From the NCBI GenBank assembly GCA_945887855.1, contig CAMCZP010000020.1, positions 1 to 42,498 on the forward strand: DNA of 42,498 nt, written 5' to 3'. Under the pieces are notes generated by a model, which was not told where the DNA came from, ran no database searches, and worked only from the letters and a program-made list of their open reading frames with translations. Position numbers and translations under genes: made by a program. Within the stretch, counting starts at the first letter, position 1; the number at the start of each line of letters is the position of its first letter. Positions 42,236 through 42,498 of the stretch are shown in pieces. The stretch comes from Leptospira interrogans serovar Manilae (GTDB taxonomy: Bacteria > Spirochaetota > Leptospiria > Leptospirales > Leptospiraceae).

Positions 42236-42386
42236 TCTTTTTACTCCATTTTTATTTTATTTATATAATATTGTACTATATAAGAAGTCAATATAATTAT
42301 ATAAATAACATTATAAAAAATACGTAATTTAATTAGAATTTTTTATATTAAAGAAAACCTTAATACGACATAAAAAATTATAATAT

Positions 42387-42422
42387 AATATTCAATATTA
42401 TATACGTACAATATTGAATATT
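42387..42422. repeat. Perfect 13-bp inverted repeat upstream of the DUF3332 gene
   Basis: AATATTCAATATT (42387-42399) and AATATTGAATATT (42410-42422) are exact reverse complements around ATATACGTAC. Each arm contains two AATATT half-palindromes. The site is about 150 bp upstream of the DUF3332 start and may be an operator, though AT-rich sequence makes chance palindromes more likely. Confidence 0.45.
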
Positions 42423-42452
42423 TTGCTTTGTTAATTTAATATTTGATAATTA

Positions 42453-42498
42453 ATGACGCAACTGCAATAACTATCTTTTTCCGCCGACAGGCGGAAAA
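42453..42498. repeat. MITE-like palindromic element, copy 2 (cut by the window edge)
   Basis: This 46-bp stretch matches 40124-40169 with three substitutions, two of which fall in the hairpin loop (GACA instead of GGTA) while the TTTTCCGCC/GGCGGAAAA stem is kept. It lies in the same orientation as copy 1. The right half is outside the window. Confidence 0.75.

Noticed and set aside
1..42498. tRNA, rRNA, CRISPR arrays and complete insertion sequences
   Set aside because: Looked for cloverleaf-type GTTCGAATC cores, regularly spaced repeats and transposase-like proteins; none seen by eye.

Overview
The window is about 42.5 kb of AT-rich DNA (roughly 30% GC by eye), densely coding on both strands with short intergenic gaps. 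Gene content and style point to a spirochaete of the Leptospiraceae or a close relative: spirochaete-like lipoboxes (LINC, SNC, LITC, GNC), a DnaA of Leptospira-like layout, LL-diaminopimelate aminotransferase, a 7TMR-DISM/SpoIIE-type phosphatase, DUF3332, DUF5329 and DUF4395 proteins, and arsenosugar-type genes. This assignment is an inference from family content; no rRNA or tRNA gene was seen.

Layout. 0-3.6 kb: an anchored FAH-family protein, then an arsenosugar-type cluster (AhpD-like CxxC protein, radical SAM ArsS, family 2 glycosyltransferase) followed by the nucleoside phosphorylase ppnP. 3.6-6.9 kb: a lipoprotein with two tandem amidase domains, closely followed by an ABC-2 ATPase and permease. 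6.9-11.5 kb: mtnA; a rhomboid protease overlapping a secreted VWA-like protein; an isolated dnaA. 11.7-16.4 kb: a three-gene cell-surface acylation-type cluster made of an SGNH lipoprotein, an outer-membrane beta-barrel candidate, and one chain joining an SGNH hydrolase to an MBOAT acyltransferase. 16.4-23.8 kb: a CBS-pair protein, a Cys-rich lipoprotein, a membrane PP2C phosphatase translationally coupled to a Cys-rich exported protein, an SDR, an MFS carrier and a GT4 glycosyltransferase. 24-28.8 kb: pyrB-dapL, then an unusual operon of a sigma-like DNA-binding protein, an unknown protein and a DinB-fold protein behind a hairpin leader, then DUF4395. 28.8-33.3 kb: mtnC with an AmgK-like sugar kinase on the minus strand; STAS, purB, sixA and hpt on the plus strand. 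33.3-38.8 kb: a propeller/M28 peptidase/PDZ protein, a fatty-acid-hydroxylase family protein, a MORN-repeat protein and a double-hotdog thioesterase. 38.8-42.5 kb: a gene-poor region with structured intergenic DNA, a DUF429 protein, and three minus-strand envelope genes lying between two direct copies of a palindromic repeat.

The strongest candidates for something undescribed are: (1) the SGNH / beta-barrel / SGNH-MBOAT cluster, which looks like a minimal exopolysaccharide or surface-glycan acylation machine; (2) a MITE-like element of about 103 bp with imperfect terminal inverted repeats and an internal perfect hairpin, of which a second copy begins at the right window edge so that the two flank a three-gene block; (3) the sigma-like regulator operon with its attenuator-like leader; and (4) ppnP beside arsenosugar genes, where it could supply the adenine-removing step. 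Metabolic genes in the window cover parts of methionine salvage (mtnA, mtnC), pyrimidine and purine synthesis or salvage (pyrB, purB, hpt, ppnP) and lysine/peptidoglycan precursor synthesis (dapL).
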